DNA from: Burkholderiaceae bacterium
GTDB taxonomy: Bacteria; Pseudomonadota; Gammaproteobacteria; Burkholderiales; Burkholderiaceae
DNA: 6,641 bases
Assembly (NCBI GenBank): GCA_022701965.1
Contig: JAKONL010000153.1
Location: 1 to 6,641, forward strand
Reading direction: 5' to 3'
Under the pieces are notes generated by a model. It had not been told where the DNA came from and did no database searches. It saw only the letters and a list, made by a program, of their open reading frames with translations. Positions within the stretch are counted from its first letter, which is position 1. Every line of letters starts with the position of its first letter. Below, piece by piece: positions 6,104-6,641 of the stretch. The position numbers were made by a program, and so were the translations under genes.

Positions 6104-6641
6104 ATGCCGAACACCATCGCACCGCAGCCGCTTCGCTCGAAGCTTTCGGTCAAGGACCTGAACTTCTACTACGGCAAGTTCCACGCCCTGAAGGGCATCA
6201 ACCTCGAGATTCCCGAGAACAAGGTCACGGCCTTCATCGGCCCGTCGGGCTGCGGCAAGTCGACGCTGCTGCGCACCTTCAACCGGATGTTCGAGCTGTA
6301 CCCGGAGCAGCGCGCCGAAGGCACGATCGCACTGGACGGCGAGAACCTGCTGACCTCCAAGCAGGACGTGGCGCTGATTCGCGCCAAGGTCGGCATGGTC
6401 TTCCAGAAGCCGACGCCGTTCCCGATGTCGATCTACGACAACATCGCCTTCGGCGTGAAGCTGTTCGAGAACCTGAGCGCGAGCGACATGGACGATCGTG
6501 TCGAGTGGGCGCTCAAGAAGGCCGCGCTCTGGACCGAGGTGCGCGACAAGCTCCAGCAGAGCGGCTCGGGCCTCTCCGGCGGCCAGCAGCAGCGCCTGTG
6601 CATCGCGCGCGGCATCGCGATCAAGCCCGAGGTGCTCCTGC
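6104..6641 (+). CDS. pstB: Phosphate ABC transporter ATPase PstB, N-terminal part (3' end outside window)
   Basis: PstB is the cytoplasmic ATPase that drives phosphate import through PstCA. I translated 179 codons by hand from ATG 6104; the frame stays open to the window edge, and about 80 residues of the usual 250-260 are missing. Seen motifs: the aromatic A-loop region [11 protein letters not shown] (19-29), Walker [10 protein letters not shown] (46-54), Q-loop [11 protein letters not shown] with Q101 (100-110), and the ABC signature LSGGQQQR (157-164). The window ends at PEVLL, just before the Walker B Asp-Glu, so the catalytic Glu and H-loop cannot be judged. The [15 protein letters not shown] segment after Walker A is characteristic of PstB rather than of general ABC ATPases. 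A ribosome binding site precedes the start and spacing to pstA is 15 bases. phoU would be expected next, but this is not visible. Confidence 0.96.
   Translation, partial: MPNTIAPQPLRSKLSVKDLNFYYGKFHALKGINLEIPENKVTAFIGPSGCGKSTLLRTFNRMFELYPEQRAEGTIALDGENLLTSKQDVALIRAKVGMVFQKPTPFPMSIYDNIAFGVKLFENLSASDMDDRVEWALKKAALWTEVRDKLQQSGSGLSGGQQQRLCIARGIAIKPEVLL

Noticed and set aside
4856..6184. 442-codon open frame on the minus strand opposite pstC/pstA
   Set aside because: The product is His/Asp/Arg/Gly-rich shadow sequence antisense to two clear permease genes, with no family similarity recognised.
1..6641. Mobile elements, tRNA/rRNA genes, CRISPR arrays, toxin-antitoxin or defence genes
   Set aside because: None found on reading both strands. 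All sequence is accounted for by conserved phosphate-metabolism genes and short spacers, with uniform composition and no sign of insertion.

Overview
The window is a stretch of high-GC chromosome (strong G/C preference at third codon positions) devoted to phosphate and polyphosphate metabolism. Protein sequences and gene order suggest a betaproteobacterium of the Burkholderiales, probably Comamonadaceae (Variovorax/Acidovorax-like). That placement is from family recognition only, not a database search. There are seven protein genes, no RNA gene, no mobile element and no CRISPR array, and no gene-free stretch over 300 bases.

Layout. Positions 1-869 (+) hold the 3' part of ppk (polyphosphate kinase 1). 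It overlaps by one base the start of sixA (869-1330, +), a small phosphohistidine phosphatase. Ten bases further, the convergent ppx gene (exopolyphosphatase) ends; it runs on the minus strand from 2858 to 1341. A 165-base divergent control region (2859-3023) separates ppx from pstS. From 3024 the high-affinity phosphate ABC transporter genes follow on the plus strand: pstS (periplasmic binding protein), pstC and pstA (membrane permeases, ATGA overlap) and the first 179 codons of pstB (ATPase), cut by the window end.

How they work together. PstSCAB imports orthophosphate at the cost of ATP. Ppk stores phosphate as polyphosphate from ATP, and Ppx releases it again. In the control region I see two 11-base direct repeats of the GTCACA type. 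One faces pstS (2960-2981) and one faces ppx (2891-2912). Both have the architecture of a PhoB-binding Pho box, so uptake and polyphosphate breakdown are probably switched on together when phosphate is scarce.

I found no previously undescribed system. The points worth a second look are regulatory and annotation details: the pair of divergent Pho boxes, the ppx start without a clear ribosome binding site, the pstC start (GTG 4179 rather than ATG 4086) with three tandem 9-base repeats before it, the ppk-sixA coupling, and small hairpins at gene ends.
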